A DNA stretch of 64,000 nt from Phenylobacterium deserti (GCA_945883235.1 CAMCXF010000004.1:62001-126000); one strand, 5' to 3'; shown: positions 1 to 9,102, counted from the stretch's first letter. Translations and numbers: made by a program. The notes: generated by a model not told the origin, from the letters alone.

Positions 1-867
1 CTGATGACGATCCCCGAGGCTCGTGGCCTGTTCGCCCAGGCCATCGTCCAATCCGGGGGCGGGCTTACCAATCCCGCGGATCTAAAGACCCGCGAGGCTG
101 TGGGCCTGCGCCTTGCCCAAGCCGCGGGCGCGCCGGCGGACGCGATAGCCCATGACCTCCGCGCCTTGAAGCCGGGCGATCTGGTGGAGGCCGCAAACCG
201 GGTTCCCGGCTCAGCGCCCGCGCCCTTCCTTGACGGGCGCCTGCTCAAGACGGCACCGTGGCGGGTCTTTCAGGCTGGCGGCGCGATGGACATTCCGCTG
301 TTGATCGGGGCCAACAGCAATGAGGCCAGCGTGATGGCCGCCTTGGGCGTACCCCTGACGGCGGCGGACGCCTTCCTCGGGCCGGACAAGGCCAGGGCCA
401 AGGCGGTCTATGGCGACATCGCCGACACCGAACGCGCCCGCCAGGTACTGGGAGACGCCTGGTTCGTAGCGCCGGCGCGCTGGGTCGCAGGCGCGTCCGG
501 CGCTCCGGCCTATCTGTATCACTTCGACTATGTGCTCGAGGCCCAAAGGGGTCGGGTGGCCGGCGTGAATCACGGTGGCGAGATCCCTTACGTCTTCAAG
601 ACCTGGGACGCGTACCCAGCGCTGGCAGTCAACATGACGCAAGGTGACCGCGCCTATGTGGAACGGGTATCGGCCTGCTGGGTGAGCTTTGCCAAATCCG
701 GCCAGCCAGACTGCATCCCGGGCGGGACTTGGCCAGCCTACGACCCGGCCAAGGACGCGCTCGTGTTGTTCGCAGACACGCCCGCGGTCCGCGCCGGGTT
801 CCGGAAGCAGCAACTGGACCTGCTTCTGGACGAGTTCTTCCGGACGGTGCGGCCTGACGCGCCCTGA
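1..867 (+). CDS. Type B carboxylesterase, C-terminal part (partial at window edge)
   Basis: The reading frame is open to the first base, so this is the 3' part of a carboxylesterase/para-nitrobenzyl esterase-type alpha/beta hydrolase that cleaves ester bonds. The visible start matches the segment just after the nucleophile elbow in this family (MTIPEARGLFAQAIVQSG). The catalytic serine itself lies upstream, outside the window. The charge-relay Glu is seen in GANSNEAS and the catalytic His in NHGGEIPYVF, the usual order for type B esterases. The C-terminal segment with WVSFAKSGQPD and TWPAYDP is also typical. The stop at 865-867 lies only 4 bases from the stop of the convergent oxygenase gene. 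The natural substrate cannot be told. Confidence 0.9.
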   Translation: MMTIPEARGLFAQAIVQSGGGLTNPADLKTREAVGLRLAQAAGAPADAIAHDLRALKPGDLVEAANRVPGSAPAPFLDGRLLKTAPWRVFQAGGAMDIPLLIGANSNEASVMAALGVPLTAADAFLGPDKARAKAVYGDIADTERARQVLGDAWFVAPARWVAGASGAPAYLYHFDYVLEAQRGRVAGVNHGGEIPYVFKTWDAYPALAVNMTQGDRAYVERVSACWVSFAKSGQPDCIPGGTWPAYDPAKDALVLFADTPAVRAGFRKQQLDLLLDEFFRTVRPDAP

Positions 868-871
868 TCGC

Positions 872-1717
872 TCACCCGTCGTAGAACAGCGCCGGGTGCA
901 GACCGATGACGCGGCGGTCGCGTTCCGTGGTTGCCCGGGCGATGGCCTCCGGCGACAGCTGATTGGCATCATTGGTCGGTAGAAGGCGCTGGGCGATATC
1001 GCGGCGGCCATAGTGAACCTGGAGGAAGAACCGGCCGTGGTCGCCGTCCTTCGTCGGCATGCGGCGATGCCAGACGTCGGAGACAAACAGGCCCGCATCT
1101 CCCGCCCGGGTCAGTAGCGGCACCACGCGCTGGCCCTCATAGTCTAGATCATCATCCATGCTGCGCGCGTGAGGCGGTGCCCGGCCTGACAGGTGGCTGC
1201 CCGGTAGCACGCCGGTCGGACCGTCTTCCCGCGCACAGTCCTGCAGATAAAGATGAACCCCGATCGCGAACACGGGGTGGGGAATGTCGGCGGGCCAGCG
1301 CACCCCCGCGGGCAGAGGTACATGCGGCCCGGCGTCGATGTGCCAGCTCTGGCCGCCGTGCGAGCCGGGATGGCCCGCCGGGTTCCGCCAGGCGGTGTTG
1401 GCGATCACGTGGCAGTCCTCGCCCAGCAGGGGCTCGATCACCGACAACAGGCGCGGGTGCGCGCAGGCACGCTGGGCGGCGGGGCTGCGGTTGAGCATGG
1501 CATATCGGAACATGGCCGCGTCTTCAGGCGACCGGTCGCCACGCGGGTCGGCCGGATCGTGGTCGTAAATTTCGCCGATCTCGGCGCGCAGATCGGCGAT
1601 TTCACCCGGCGAGAACAGGTCCCGGATGATGGCGTAACCGTCCCGCTCCAGCTGGATGGACTCGTCGGGTGCCGGCTCGTTGCGGACTTCAAGATACGGG
1701 CGGCCGCGTCGGATCAT
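872..1717 (-). CDS. Phytanoyl-CoA dioxygenase (PhyH) family protein
   Basis: A 281-residue Fe(II)/2-oxoglutarate-dependent oxygenase of the PhyH family. The iron-binding triad is visible as HxD at His126/Asp128 (SWHIDAGPH) and a distal His at about 217 (SDVWHRRMP). The Arg about 12 residues later (DHGRFFLQVHYG) is the likely 2-oxoglutarate anchor. A typical N-terminus (RDGYAIIRDLFSPGEIADLR) precedes it. Members hydroxylate CoA thioesters or other small molecules, and sequence alone does not give the substrate. It converges on the esterase and runs in the same direction as the beta-oxidation genes upstream of it, so a lipid-like substrate is an inference. Confidence 0.85.
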   Translation of the reverse strand: MIRRGRPYLEVRNEPAPDESIQLERDGYAIIRDLFSPGEIADLRAEIGEIYDHDPADPRGDRSPEDAAMFRYAMLNRSPAAQRACAHPRLLSVIEPLLGEDCHVIANTAWRNPAGHPGSHGGQSWHIDAGPHVPLPAGVRWPADIPHPVFAIGVHLYLQDCAREDGPTGVLPGSHLSGRAPPHARSMDDDLDYEGQRVVPLLTRAGDAGLFVSDVWHRRMPTKDGDHGRFFLQVHYGRRDIAQRLLPTNDANQLSPEAIARATTERDRRVIGLHPALFYDG

Positions 1718-1781
1718 GCTCAGGCTCCATACAAACCCAGCCTATCCGCCGCCCGCGCGGCGCGCCACTGTGAAGGATCGC

Positions 1782-2564
1782 CTACTCGCCCCGGAACGCC
1801 GGCGTCCGCTTTTCGTTGAAGCTCGCAACGCCTTCGCGGCGGTCGGCGGTGGTGAAGAGGTGGTTGTAGAGGCTGAGTTCCAGATCCATCGCCTGCTTCA
1901 GGTCCAGGTCCTGGCCGCCGTGGACAACGCGCTTCAACGCTCGCACCGACAGTGGCGCGCGGCTGGCGATCTGGGTGGCCACGGCCAGCACGGTATCCAG
2001 CAGAGCCTCGGGTGCAACCACGCCGTTGACGATCCCGTAGTCCAGCGCCTTGTCGGCAGGGATCGGGGCGGCGGTGGTCATGATCTCGATGGCCCGCCTT
2101 GGCCCCACGGCGCGTGTCAACAGCTGGGTTCCGCCGAGGCCCGGCATGATGCCAAGACCCGCCTCGGGCAGGCCAAACCGCGCGCCCTCGGCGGCGTAGG
2201 CGAAGTCGCATGCCAGCGTCATCTCGCAGCCGCCGCCCATGGCCGCACCTTGCACAGCCGCGATCACGGGCACAGGCACGGCCAGCTGGGCGCGCGCCAT
2301 ATCCTCGAAGATCCTGTGCTGGGCGGCCCAGGCCTCATCGGTCATACCGTTGCGTTCCTTGAGGTCCGCGCCGGCCTGGAAGTTCTTGCCTTCCCCGCGC
2401 AGGATCACGCAGCGCAGGTCGGGGCGGGACCCCAGAGTCGTCCAGGCGTCCAGCAGTTCGCGGCCCATTGTCGACGACAGGGCGTTGGCCACCTCGGGAC
2501 GATTGAACACCACTGTCATAATGCCGGAACCCAGGTCTTCCAGCTTGATGGTTTCGTAGGTCAT
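1782..2564 (-). CDS. Enoyl-CoA hydratase/isomerase family protein
   Basis: A 260-residue single-domain crotonase. The oxyanion-hole segments are GKNFQAGADLKE (residues 60-70) and AAMGGGCE (107-114). Both catalytic glutamates of true enoyl-CoA hydratases are present, Glu114 in GGGCE and Glu134 in GLPEAGLGIMPG, so hydratase activity is likely rather than a diverged function. It would hydrate 2-enoyl-CoA in beta-oxidation. The gene begins 17 bases after the stop of the acyl-CoA dehydrogenase, with a strong ribosome-binding site (AAAGGGG) in the gap, so the two are surely co-transcribed and act in successive steps. Confidence 0.9.
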   Translation of the reverse strand: MTYETIKLEDLGSGIMTVVFNRPEVANALSSTMGRELLDAWTTLGSRPDLRCVILRGEGKNFQAGADLKERNGMTDEAWAAQHRIFEDMARAQLAVPVPVIAAVQGAAMGGGCEMTLACDFAYAAEGARFGLPEAGLGIMPGLGGTQLLTRAVGPRRAIEIMTTAAPIPADKALDYGIVNGVVAPEALLDTVLAVATQIASRAPLSVRALKRVVHGGQDLDLKQAMDLELSLYNHLFTTADRREGVASFNEKRTPAFRGE

Positions 2565-2581
2565 CAGAAGCTCGCCCCTTT

Positions 2582-3733
2582 TCAGAAGGATTTGGGCTGG
2601 CCCAGCACGTGGGTGGCGACGTGGCTGAGGATGAGGTTCGTGGAGATAGGGGCGACCTGGTAGAGGCGGGTCTCGCGGAACTTGCGTTCGATGTCGTATT
2701 CCTCCGCGAAGCCAAAGCCGCCGTGGGTTTGTATCGCCATGTCGGCGGCGAACCAGCTGGCCTCAGAGGCCACCAGCTTGGCCATGTTGGCCTCGGTGCC
2801 GCAGGGCTGGCCGGCTTCGAACAGTTCAGCGGCCTTCTCGACCATCAGGTTGGCGGCGGTCATCTGGACATAGGCGCGGGCCAGCGGGAACTGCACGCCC
2901 TGGTTCTCGCCGATGGGGCGACCGAACACGACCCGATCCTTGGCGTACTGGCTGGCGCGGTCGATGAAGAACTTGGCGTCGCCGATGCACTCGGCCGCGA
3001 TCAGGATCCGCTCGGCGTTCATGCCGTCGAGGATGTATTTGAAGCCTTTGCCTTCTTCGCCGATGAGGTTCGCGGCAGGTACCACCAGGTCCTCGAACAA
3101 CAGCTCGGTGGTGGCGTGGTTCAGCATGGTGCGGACCGGGATGATAGTCAGGCCGTTACCGACGGCGGTGCGCATGTCGACCAAAAGCACGCTCATGCCC
3201 GCCGAGGTTTTCGCCTCATCGCGCGGGCTGGTGCGGCAGAGCAGGACCATCAGGTCCGAGTGTTCGGCGCGGCTGATCCAAAGCTTGCGGCCATTCACGA
3301 CATAGGTGTCGTCGACCTTTTTCGCGAAGGTGGTGATGCGGGTGGTGTCGGTGCCGGCGTCGGGCTCGGTGACGCCAAACGCCTGCAGGCGCAGCTCGCC
3401 GCTGGCCACCTTGGGCAGATAGGCTTGCTTCTGGGCCGCGGTGCCGTGCCGCAGGAGCGTGCCCATGGTGTACATCTGGGCGTGACAGGCTCCGCCGTTA
3501 CAGCCGGAGCGGTGGATTTCCTCCAGCACGGCGGCCCCGGCAGCCAGACCCAGACCGGAACCACCGAATTCCTCGGGGATCAGCACCGAAAGGAACCCAG
3601 CCTCGGTCAGCGCCGAGACGAACGCGGTCGGATACTCCCGCTCCCGGTCCAGCGCGCGCCAATAGGCGCCGGGGAAGCGGGTGCAGAGCTTGCGTACGGC
3701 TTCGCGGATTTCGGGGAAGGTTTCCTGGGTCAC
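2582..3733 (-). CDS. Acyl-CoA dehydrogenase
   Basis: A 383-residue FAD enzyme that oxidises acyl-CoA to enoyl-CoA and passes electrons to ETF. Visible family signatures are AFGVTEPDAGTDT (118-130) and WISRAEHSD in the middle domain, the C-terminal QTHGGFGFAEEYDIERKFRETR, and the closing THVLGQPKSF. The likely catalytic base is Glu241 in DGMNAERILIAAE, the position used by isovaleryl/long-chain-type enzymes rather than the common C-terminal Glu. First gene of a two-gene operon with the enoyl-CoA hydratase. Chain-length preference cannot be read from sequence. The long open frame on the other strand here is a codon-bias shadow. Confidence 0.92.
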   Translation of the reverse strand: MTQETFPEIREAVRKLCTRFPGAYWRALDREREYPTAFVSALTEAGFLSVLIPEEFGGSGLGLAAGAAVLEEIHRSGCNGGACHAQMYTMGTLLRHGTAAQKQAYLPKVASGELRLQAFGVTEPDAGTDTTRITTFAKKVDDTYVVNGRKLWISRAEHSDLMVLLCRTSPRDEAKTSAGMSVLLVDMRTAVGNGLTIIPVRTMLNHATTELLFEDLVVPAANLIGEEGKGFKYILDGMNAERILIAAECIGDAKFFIDRASQYAKDRVVFGRPIGENQGVQFPLARAYVQMTAANLMVEKAAELFEAGQPCGTEANMAKLVASEASWFAADMAIQTHGGFGFAEEYDIERKFRETRLYQVAPISTNLILSHVATHVLGQPKSF

Positions 3734-3773
3734 CCCCCGACCTTGCCATGACGACGCAGGGTCAGCCTAGGGG

Positions 3774-4808
3774 TCAACGGCTGGCGCGCACGCGGCCCAG
3801 CAGGCGCGCCAGCGCCGGGATCAGCTCTCGCTGCTCAACCCGGCGATAGTCGTGGTCGGCAGGCAGCGCCTCGACCAGACGGCGGTGTGCGGTTCCCAGG
3901 TTGTGATACGGCAATCTCGGCATCAGGTGGTGCAGGGCGTGGTAGCGCAGGCCCACGGGGGCCCACAGGAACGGCAGCATGGCCGGCGGCGGCACGTTCA
4001 CGGTGTCCAGAAACTGGTCCAGCACGGCCATCTGGTCGCCGTCGTTCTCCCAGTAGTGGGCGACGGTGGTGCGCAGCTGGTTCAGCAATGTCATCAGGCT
4101 GAAGATTACCAGGGCGATGATCAGTGCGCGGAAGGGGATCACACCCAAGGCCGTCAGGGCCAACACAGTCCAGCTCCACAGCCATGCACCGATCTCCTGC
4201 GCCAGCCAGGGCGCGCTGCGGGCCCGGTCGAAATCGTCGCGGGCAAAGCCGGCATTGATGACCATGCCCGAGGTTCTGGCGATCACGAATCGTCGCAGGG
4301 GCGGGATCAGGAAACTCAGCGGTGCCAGGATCGCAAACCGCAGGATCACGCCGATGGGTGCCAGAAGTGCGATGCCGACAAAGGCGGCCAGCTCGTACGG
4401 CGGACGCCGGGCAAGCGGGTGGTACTCGGGGTCACGCGCGGTGCCGTAGCGGTCTTTGGCGTGATGCAAGATGTGGACGCCCTCGTACAGTAGTGACGGC
4501 GTCAGCCAGGGCACGCCGATCAGCACATTCCAGGCGAAATGAAACCCCGGCACGTCGTCACGACGCAGATGTGTGAGCTCATGGATGAAGCTGATGCCGC
4601 GATAGAGCGCCAGGATGCAGACCAGCCCCGCAGCCAGCGCCCAGCCCGGCGACGGGCTGGTCGTCGCAATGGCCAGGCTCAGCCAGGTGACAGCTGCCGT
4701 CACCGACAGGTCCAGCCAGTAGACGCGCGGGCTCGCCACCGCCAGATCGCGGGCGAGTTCGTTGGCCTGGCGGGCGAGGCTGGCTTCGGTATCGGCGGTG
4801 ACGCTCAT
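3774..4808 (-). CDS. Fatty acid desaturase family membrane protein
   Basis: A di-iron membrane desaturase/hydroxylase. The three histidine boxes are HELTH (about 76-80), HILHH (about 112-116) and a C-terminal HALHH followed by LMPRLPYHNLGTAHRRL. Hydrophobic pairs lie before the first box and between boxes two and three, as expected for the four-helix membrane fold. Members insert double bonds or hydroxyls into membrane lipids or carotenoid-like substrates. I chose the start at 4808 (MSVTADTEA) because a GGAATGAAAG stretch gives a better ribosome-site distance than for the ATG 12 bases upstream (4820). It faces away from the beta-oxidation pair by about 40 bases on the same strand. The exact substrate is unknown. 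Confidence 0.87.
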   Translation of the reverse strand: MSVTADTEASLARQANELARDLAVASPRVYWLDLSVTAAVTWLSLAIATTSPSPGWALAAGLVCILALYRGISFIHELTHLRRDDVPGFHFAWNVLIGVPWLTPSLLYEGVHILHHAKDRYGTARDPEYHPLARRPPYELAAFVGIALLAPIGVILRFAILAPLSFLIPPLRRFVIARTSGMVINAGFARDDFDRARSAPWLAQEIGAWLWSWTVLALTALGVIPFRALIIALVIFSLMTLLNQLRTTVAHYWENDGDQMAVLDQFLDTVNVPPPAMLPFLWAPVGLRYHALHHLMPRLPYHNLGTAHRRLVEALPADHDYRRVEQRELIPALARLLGRVRASR

Positions 4809-4876
4809 GCGGTCTTTCATTCCTGATCGAGGCCGGGACTTAAGCCTTCGGCGACCGGATTGGAAGGCCTCGCCCC

Positions 4877-5986
4877 TCAGCCCGCATAGGTCGCCCGCTC
4901 AAATGCCTCAAAGGTCGCCATCATCTTCGGATCCGCAAAGGGCAGGAACTGGGCAAACAGTACCCCGGCGACGCCGCTGGCCGGGTCGGCCCAGTAGTAG
5001 CAGTTGGCGATCCCGCCCCAGGCCAGGCTGCCGGCGCGGCGCCCGCCCGGCACGTCGTCGGCGTTCCGCAGGAAGCCGAGAGTCCAGTGCTTCCTGGTCC
5101 CCGGCATCGGTCGGAAGTCTTGGCTGAACGCGAGGTTGGACGAGATCAGGTCCCCTGCGGCGGGGTGATCGGTCTGGATGTCGTGCAGCAGGGCAAGCGT
5201 GTTGGCCCCGGCGATGCCCGCGCCGTCAGACATGATGGCCTGCAGGAACTTCAGGTAGTCGGGTGCGGTCGAGGTCAGCCCGCCGCCACCCCACATCTGC
5301 GGTGCATTCGGGAACGCATCGACCGCGATATGTCCGCCGTCGGGACCCCGGACATGCATCCCGGCACGCCGGTCCGCGTCGGGCGCGAAGGACGTGTCCG
5401 CCATGCCGAGTGGCCTCAGGATATTTTCGGCGAAATAGACATCCAGGCTCTGGCCGCTGGCCGCCTCGATGGCCCAGCCGGCGGCGTCGATACCGATGCC
5501 GTACTGCCAGTGCTGTCCCGGATCGAACACCAGGGTCGGCGCACCGGACAGCAGGTTCTCGCCCGTGGCGGCGAAGTAGCGGGTCAGGTCGGCGCTGCAG
5601 AAATCGTAGGCCAGTCCCGAGGTGTGGGTGAGCAGGTCGCGCAGGGTGACGGCCCGGCGAGCCGCCCGCAGGCGGGGGGCTCCGTCCGCCTCGAAACCGT
5701 CCAGCACCTTGGGCGCTGCCAGCATGGGAATCCGGTCGCCGATCGGATTGTCGAGGCTCAGAAGGCCCCTTTCCACCAGTTGCAGCGCCGCCAGCGCCGT
5801 GATCGCCTTGGTGCAGGAGGCGATCCAGAACACCGAATCGAGTGCCATAGGGCGCGGATCGGACAGCCCGCGTACTCCGGCGGCAAAGTGATGGACGCCG
5901 CCTGGTCCCGCCACAGCCGCCGCCAGGCCGGGTGCCACGCCGTCCGAGACAGCCTTGTCCAACAAGTCCTGGAGGGTGCGCGACAT
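4877..5986 (-). CDS. Serine hydrolase, beta-lactamase class C / EstB-like family
   Basis: A 369-residue beta-lactamase-fold hydrolase. The SxxK nucleophile motif is Ser57-Cys-Thr-Lys60 and the second motif Tyr lies at about 162 (HWQYGIGIDAAGWAIE), the pattern of EstB-type esterases, where Y-x-N of true penicillinases is replaced. LTHTSGLAY (119-127) is another family mark. No signal peptide is evident, so a cytoplasmic esterase is more likely than a periplasmic beta-lactamase. The start is supported by AGGAGA nine bases upstream. It stands alone, 250 bases from the 6S RNA region that runs the other way. Confidence 0.85.
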   Translation of the reverse strand: MSRTLQDLLDKAVSDGVAPGLAAAVAGPGGVHHFAAGVRGLSDPRPMALDSVFWIASCTKAITALAALQLVERGLLSLDNPIGDRIPMLAAPKVLDGFEADGAPRLRAARRAVTLRDLLTHTSGLAYDFCSADLTRYFAATGENLLSGAPTLVFDPGQHWQYGIGIDAAGWAIEAASGQSLDVYFAENILRPLGMADTSFAPDADRRAGMHVRGPDGGHIAVDAFPNAPQMWGGGGLTSTAPDYLKFLQAIMSDGAGIAGANTLALLHDIQTDHPAAGDLISSNLAFSQDFRPMPGTRKHWTLGFLRNADDVPGGRRAGSLAWGGIANCYYWADPASGVAGVLFAQFLPFADPKMMATFEAFERATYAG

Positions 5987-6017
5987 TATCTGTTTCTCCT
6001 GGCCGCGCTGCAGCGGC

Positions 6018-6045
6018 TTGTTAAGTGGTGCCTGCCGCCTTACCT
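6018..6045 (+). promoter_or_regulatory. Putative sigma-70-type promoter for 6S RNA and 5-FCL
   Basis: TTGTTA at 6018-6023 and TTACCT at 6040-6045, separated by 16 bases, fit a housekeeping promoter. Transcription would start near 6052, a few bases before the predicted 6S RNA closing stem. The match is moderate and is supported mainly by position. Confidence 0.4.
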
Positions 6046-6061
6046 TGGCGTTGGCGGTTTG

Positions 6062-6232
6062 CTGCGGTTCTCGTCGGAGGCGACATATTCCAGCGACCTT
6101 AATTCACCTCTAGGGAGCTGTCCCTGGCCGGGATCCTGGTCCCGGGCACACGGTGCCCACCTGTCACTAACAGGTCGAGGGAATGAAACAGTCCTTCACG
6201 GCTCTCGCGGCGCCGCCACCCGTCTTCCGCTA
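6062..6232 (+). ncRNA. ssrS: 6S RNA (RNA polymerase regulator)
   Basis: About 170 bases with the features of alphaproteobacterial 6S RNA, which traps housekeeping RNA polymerase by mimicking an open promoter. The closing stem can be drawn by hand. GCGG 6065-6068 pairs with CCGC 6227-6230, then a symmetric 4x4 internal loop, then CG, GG and GGCG (to 6083) pair with CGCC, CC and CG at 6214-6222. Conserved-looking segments are ACATATTCCAGCGACCTTA, GGGAGCTGTCC, and GGTGCCCACCTGTC followed by AACAGGTCGAGG. Two internal hairpins are visible: CCGGGA/TCCCGG and ACCTGT/ACAGGT. It lies directly before the 5-FCL gene, the neighbour seen across proteobacteria. Exact ends are estimates. Confidence 0.85.
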
Positions 6233-6247
6233 TAGGAGGGCGTGATC

Positions 6248-6799
6248 TTGAAATCCACCCTTCGAATCGAGATGCGCGCGCGGCGCCGGAGACTGGCCGT
6301 TGAGGCACCTGACGCCGCCTTGCGCGCTGCGGCAAACCTCCCTGGCGACTGGCCGCAGGCACCGGTGGCGACCTATGGTCTTTATCATCCGATCGGCTCC
6401 GAGCTGGACCCGGGCGCGATTCAAATCGTCGGGGCCCGCGCGGCCCTGCCGGTGGTTGTGGGGCGCGATGCGCCCCTGGCGTTCCGGCTTTTCAGCCCCG
6501 GCGACGCTCTCGGGCCGGACGCTCTGGGCATCCTTGCGCCGACGTCGCGGACAGAAACCGTATGGCCGGATATTCTGTTCGTGCCTGTCCTGGCCTTCGA
6601 CGGGCGCGGCGGACGATTGGGACAGGGCGGCGGGTTCTATGATCGCACCATCGCGGCGCTCCGCGCGCGCGGTCAGGTGTGGGTGGTCGGTGTCGCCTAC
6701 GCGGGTCAGGAGGTTGAGAACCTGCCGCTTGAGTCGCATGACCAGCGCCTCGACGCCATTTTGACCGAGGCCGGTTTCCGCCTGACCGCGACGGTATAG
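6248..6799 (+). CDS. 5-formyltetrahydrofolate cyclo-ligase
   Basis: Converts 5-formyltetrahydrofolate to 5,10-methenyltetrahydrofolate using ATP. Family signatures are YHPIGSELDP near the N-terminus, the nucleotide-binding loop GRGGRLGQGGGFYDR, and the late LPLESHDQRLDAILTE. I place the start at TTG 6248 because AGGAGG at 6234-6239 is eight bases away; the in-frame GTG at 6242 would be only two bases from it. The product is then about 183 residues, normal for the family. It is transcribed behind 6S RNA, whose 3' end lies next to this ribosome site, so the 6S RNA probably has to be cut from a shared transcript. Confidence 0.9.
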   Translation: MKSTLRIEMRARRRRLAVEAPDAALRAAANLPGDWPQAPVATYGLYHPIGSELDPGAIQIVGARAALPVVVGRDAPLAFRLFSPGDALGPDALGILAPTSRTETVWPDILFVPVLAFDGRGGRLGQGGGFYDRTIAALRARGQVWVVGVAYAGQEVENLPLESHDQRLDAILTEAGFRLTATV

Positions 6800-6815
6800 G
6801 CGACATCCAGAGGCC

Positions 6816-6854
6816 TTGACTCCCGCTTTTCCAGGACTAGAACAAAACTGGAAC
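6816..6854 (+). promoter_or_regulatory. SOS promoter with LexA box for imuA-imuB-dnaE2
   Basis: TTGACT at 6816-6821 and TAGAAC at 6838-6843 (16-base spacer) form a sigma-70-type promoter. The alphaproteobacterial LexA operator GAAC-N7-GAAC is a perfect match at 6840-6854 and overlaps the -10 and start region, so bound LexA would block the promoter. Transcription would start near 6850, about 20 bases before the imuA ATG, leaving room for the AAAGGAG ribosome site. Confidence 0.85.
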
Positions 6855-6872
6855 AAAAGGAGTCTCAATACC

Positions 6873-7649
6873 ATGTCCGATTTTCGCGCCATCCGGGCGA
6901 AGATCGCTGCGCTGGAAAGCGGAACGCGGGCGCAGGCCGGTGTGCTGCCCTTTGGAGACGCGTCGCTTGATGACCGCCTGCCCGGCGGTGGCCTGCCGCT
7001 GGGGCGCTGGCACGAGATCGTGGGCGTGGGTCTGGAAGCCGAGACATCCGCCGCGCCCGCCGCCTTCGCCGCCCTGATGGCCCGACCGCTGGCCCGCCGG
7101 GGTGAGGCGGTGTGGGTGCTGCGGCGTGACGACCTCTGGGCGCCGGGACTGGCGGGGCTGGGGTTTCCGCCCGAGCGCCTGATCCAGGTCTGCGCCCGCG
7201 ACGAGGCCGAAACCCTGATGGTGATGGAAGACGCCCTGACCACCGTCGGTGTCTCAGCCGTGTTTGGCGAGGTGGAGGACGTGGACCTGACCGCCGGCCG
7301 GCGGCTGCAACTGGCCTGCGAGAAGCGTGGCGGGACCGGCTTCGTTATCCGCCGTCGTCCGTTCGGCGGGGCGAGACACAGGGAAGCCGCCGGCTCGGTC
7401 GCCGCCACCCGCTGGTGCGTGAAGCCCGCCCCCTCCGAGCCCACCACCGGAGACTTCGGCCTGGGTGCCCCCCGCTATCACGTTGAACTTCAGCGCTGCC
7501 GCGGCGGGCGGACCGGCGCGTGGATTCTCGAGGCTGATCAAGCCTATTCATGGGAGGCAACCGATGTCGCGCATCCTCTGCGCCTGGTCGCCGCACTGGG
7601 CGATCGCGAACTGGCGCCGGCGCAATCCGCTCAAGCTCGCGCAGCCTGA
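6873..7649 (+). CDS. imuA: ImuA, RecA-like accessory protein of translesion synthesis
   Basis: A 258-residue diverged RecA/SulA-like protein. The start MSDFRAIRAKIAALE at 6873 is chosen for AAAGGAG upstream and the position of the promoter. The conserved fold entry is GDASLDDRLPGGGLPLGRWHEIVG, and LVAALGD closes the domain. ImuA works with ImuB and DnaE2 in damage-induced mutagenesis; in studied species ImuB bridges the polymerase to the beta clamp. The 3' end overlaps imuB by 86 bases, which points to translational coupling. Expression should be SOS-induced through the LexA box just upstream. Confidence 0.9.
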   Translation: MSDFRAIRAKIAALESGTRAQAGVLPFGDASLDDRLPGGGLPLGRWHEIVGVGLEAETSAAPAAFAALMARPLARRGEAVWVLRRDDLWAPGLAGLGFPPERLIQVCARDEAETLMVMEDALTTVGVSAVFGEVEDVDLTAGRRLQLACEKRGGTGFVIRRRPFGGARHREAAGSVAATRWCVKPAPSEPTTGDFGLGAPRYHVELQRCRGGRTGAWILEADQAYSWEATDVAHPLRLVAALGDRELAPAQSAQARAA

Positions 7650-9102
7650 CGCCCCCTTCGCCTTGCTGGAAACGACACGAGGGGTGCGCAGGCTGGCCGC
7701 CGTCAACCGTGCAGCGGCGAAGCTGGGCCTCTACGCCGGCCAGAAGGCCACCGACGCCACGGCTCTGGTTCCGGGTCTTGCGACCGAAGAGGCTGACCCC
7801 CAGGCTGACGCCGAAGCCCTGATCGCCCTGATCGACTGGTGTGTGCGCTTCTCGCCGGCCGTGGCGGCAGACGCGCCGGGCGGCCTGTTCCTGGATATCA
7901 CGGGCGTCGCCCATCTCTGGGGCGATGAGGCCGGCATGATGGCGGACTTCCGTGAGCGCCTGCTGACGAGCGGCCTGCCCTTTCGCATGAGCATCGCCGA
8001 TACGCCGGGTGCCGCCTGGGCGTTGGCCCACTTCGGCCTCGACCAGGCCATCGCCCCGCCCGGCGAACAGGCCGAGCTCCTGAAGGCCCTGCCGCCGGAG
8101 GCCCTGCGCCTGCCGCCGGAGGCCGCCGCCCAGATCGGTCGCCTGGGTCTGCGCCGGCTGGAGCAGATCATCGCCCTGCCCCGCGCGCCTCTGGCCCGGC
8201 GGTTCGGGGCCGCGACGCTGGAGCGGCTGGATCAGGCGCTGGGCCGCAGTGCCGAGGCCTTGCGGTTCCGCCGTCCACCGACACCCTGGCTGGCGCGACT
8301 GGCCCTGGTCGAGCCGATCAGCACGCCGGAAGACATGGCCCGGGTGACGCAGGACGTCACCGCCAAACTCTGCGCCCGGCTGGAGGCCGGGAGCCACGGG
8401 GCGCGGCGGTTCGAGATCGCCTTTCACCGGGTGGACGGCAAGGCGCTGCCGCTGACCCTCGGCCTGTCGCTGGCCGGTCGCGACGCCCGGCGGATCGCCA
8501 GGTTGTTTCAGCCAAAACTGGAGACCGTGGATCCGGGCTTCGGGATCGAGTGCGTGACCCTGGCCGCCTATGACGTGGAGGCCACGTCCGGTCGTCAGGG
8601 GCGTATCGATGCTGACCTAGCCGTCACCATAGAGGACGGACTGGCACCGCTGATCGACCGTCTGGTCAACCGCCTCGGACCAGAGCGGGTCTGGCGCGAC
8701 GCCGCTGTGGAAAGCCACGTGCCCGAACTTTCCGTCGGCCGCGCACCGGTGCTGGGAGGGGCCCCGTCCGAGGCCATGCCCTGGGACCGTGAAGTCCCGC
8801 GACCCGTGCGCCTGTTCCGTCGGCCCGAGCCGATAGAGGACGTCACCGCCCTGCTGCCGGATGACCCTCCGCTGCAGTTCCGCTGGCGCGGCCGCCTGCA
8901 CCGCGTGCGGCGCGCCGAGGGGCCCGAGCGCGTGGGCGAGGAATGGTGGAAACGCGGGATCGACGAGATCTCGGTGGCCCACGTCCGCGACTACTACCGG
9001 GTCGAAGACGCAGAGGGGAGCCGCTTCTGGCTGTTCCGCGCCGGCCTATATGGCGGATCAGACGTTCCCCCGAAATGGTGGATGCATGGGTTGTTTGGAT
9101 GA
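7564..9102 (+). CDS. imuB: ImuB, Y-family polymerase-like translesion scaffold
   Basis: A 512-residue DNA polymerase Y family homologue. The start at 7564 ([21 protein letters not shown]) has GGGAGGC upstream and matches the family N-terminus; an in-frame ATG 99 bases upstream gives a non-homologous extension. The Y-family palm and finger pattern is seen in [16 protein letters not shown] and [19 protein letters not shown]. Family members lack full catalytic activity and act as a hub binding the sliding clamp and DnaE2. The C-terminal third ([12 protein letters not shown] end) is typical of ImuB. It ends in an ATGA overlap with dnaE2. Confidence 0.92.
   Translation: MSRILCAWSPHWAIANWRRRNPLKLAQPDAPFALLETTRGVRRLAAVNRAAAKLGLYAGQKATDATALVPGLATEEADPQADAEALIALIDWCVRFSPAVAADAPGGLFLDITGVAHLWGDEAGMMADFRERLLTSGLPFRMSIADTPGAAWALAHFGLDQAIAPPGEQAELLKALPPEALRLPPEAAAQIGRLGLRRLEQIIALPRAPLARRFGAATLERLDQALGRSAEALRFRRPPTPWLARLALVEPISTPEDMARVTQDVTAKLCARLEAGSHGARRFEIAFHRVDGKALPLTLGLSLAGRDARRIARLFQPKLETVDPGFGIECVTLAAYDVEATSGRQGRIDADLAVTIEDGLAPLIDRLVNRLGPERVWRDAAVESHVPELSVGRAPVLGGAPSEAMPWDREVPRPVRLFRRPEPIEDVTALLPDDPPLQFRWRGRLHRVRRAEGPERVGEEWWKRGIDEISVAHVRDYYRVEDAEGSRFWLFRAGLYGGSDVPPKWWMHGLFG

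Noticed and set aside
2609-3751. 380-codon plus-strand frame opposite the acyl-CoA dehydrogenase
   Set aside because: Same type of antisense shadow; the minus-strand gene has full family motifs.
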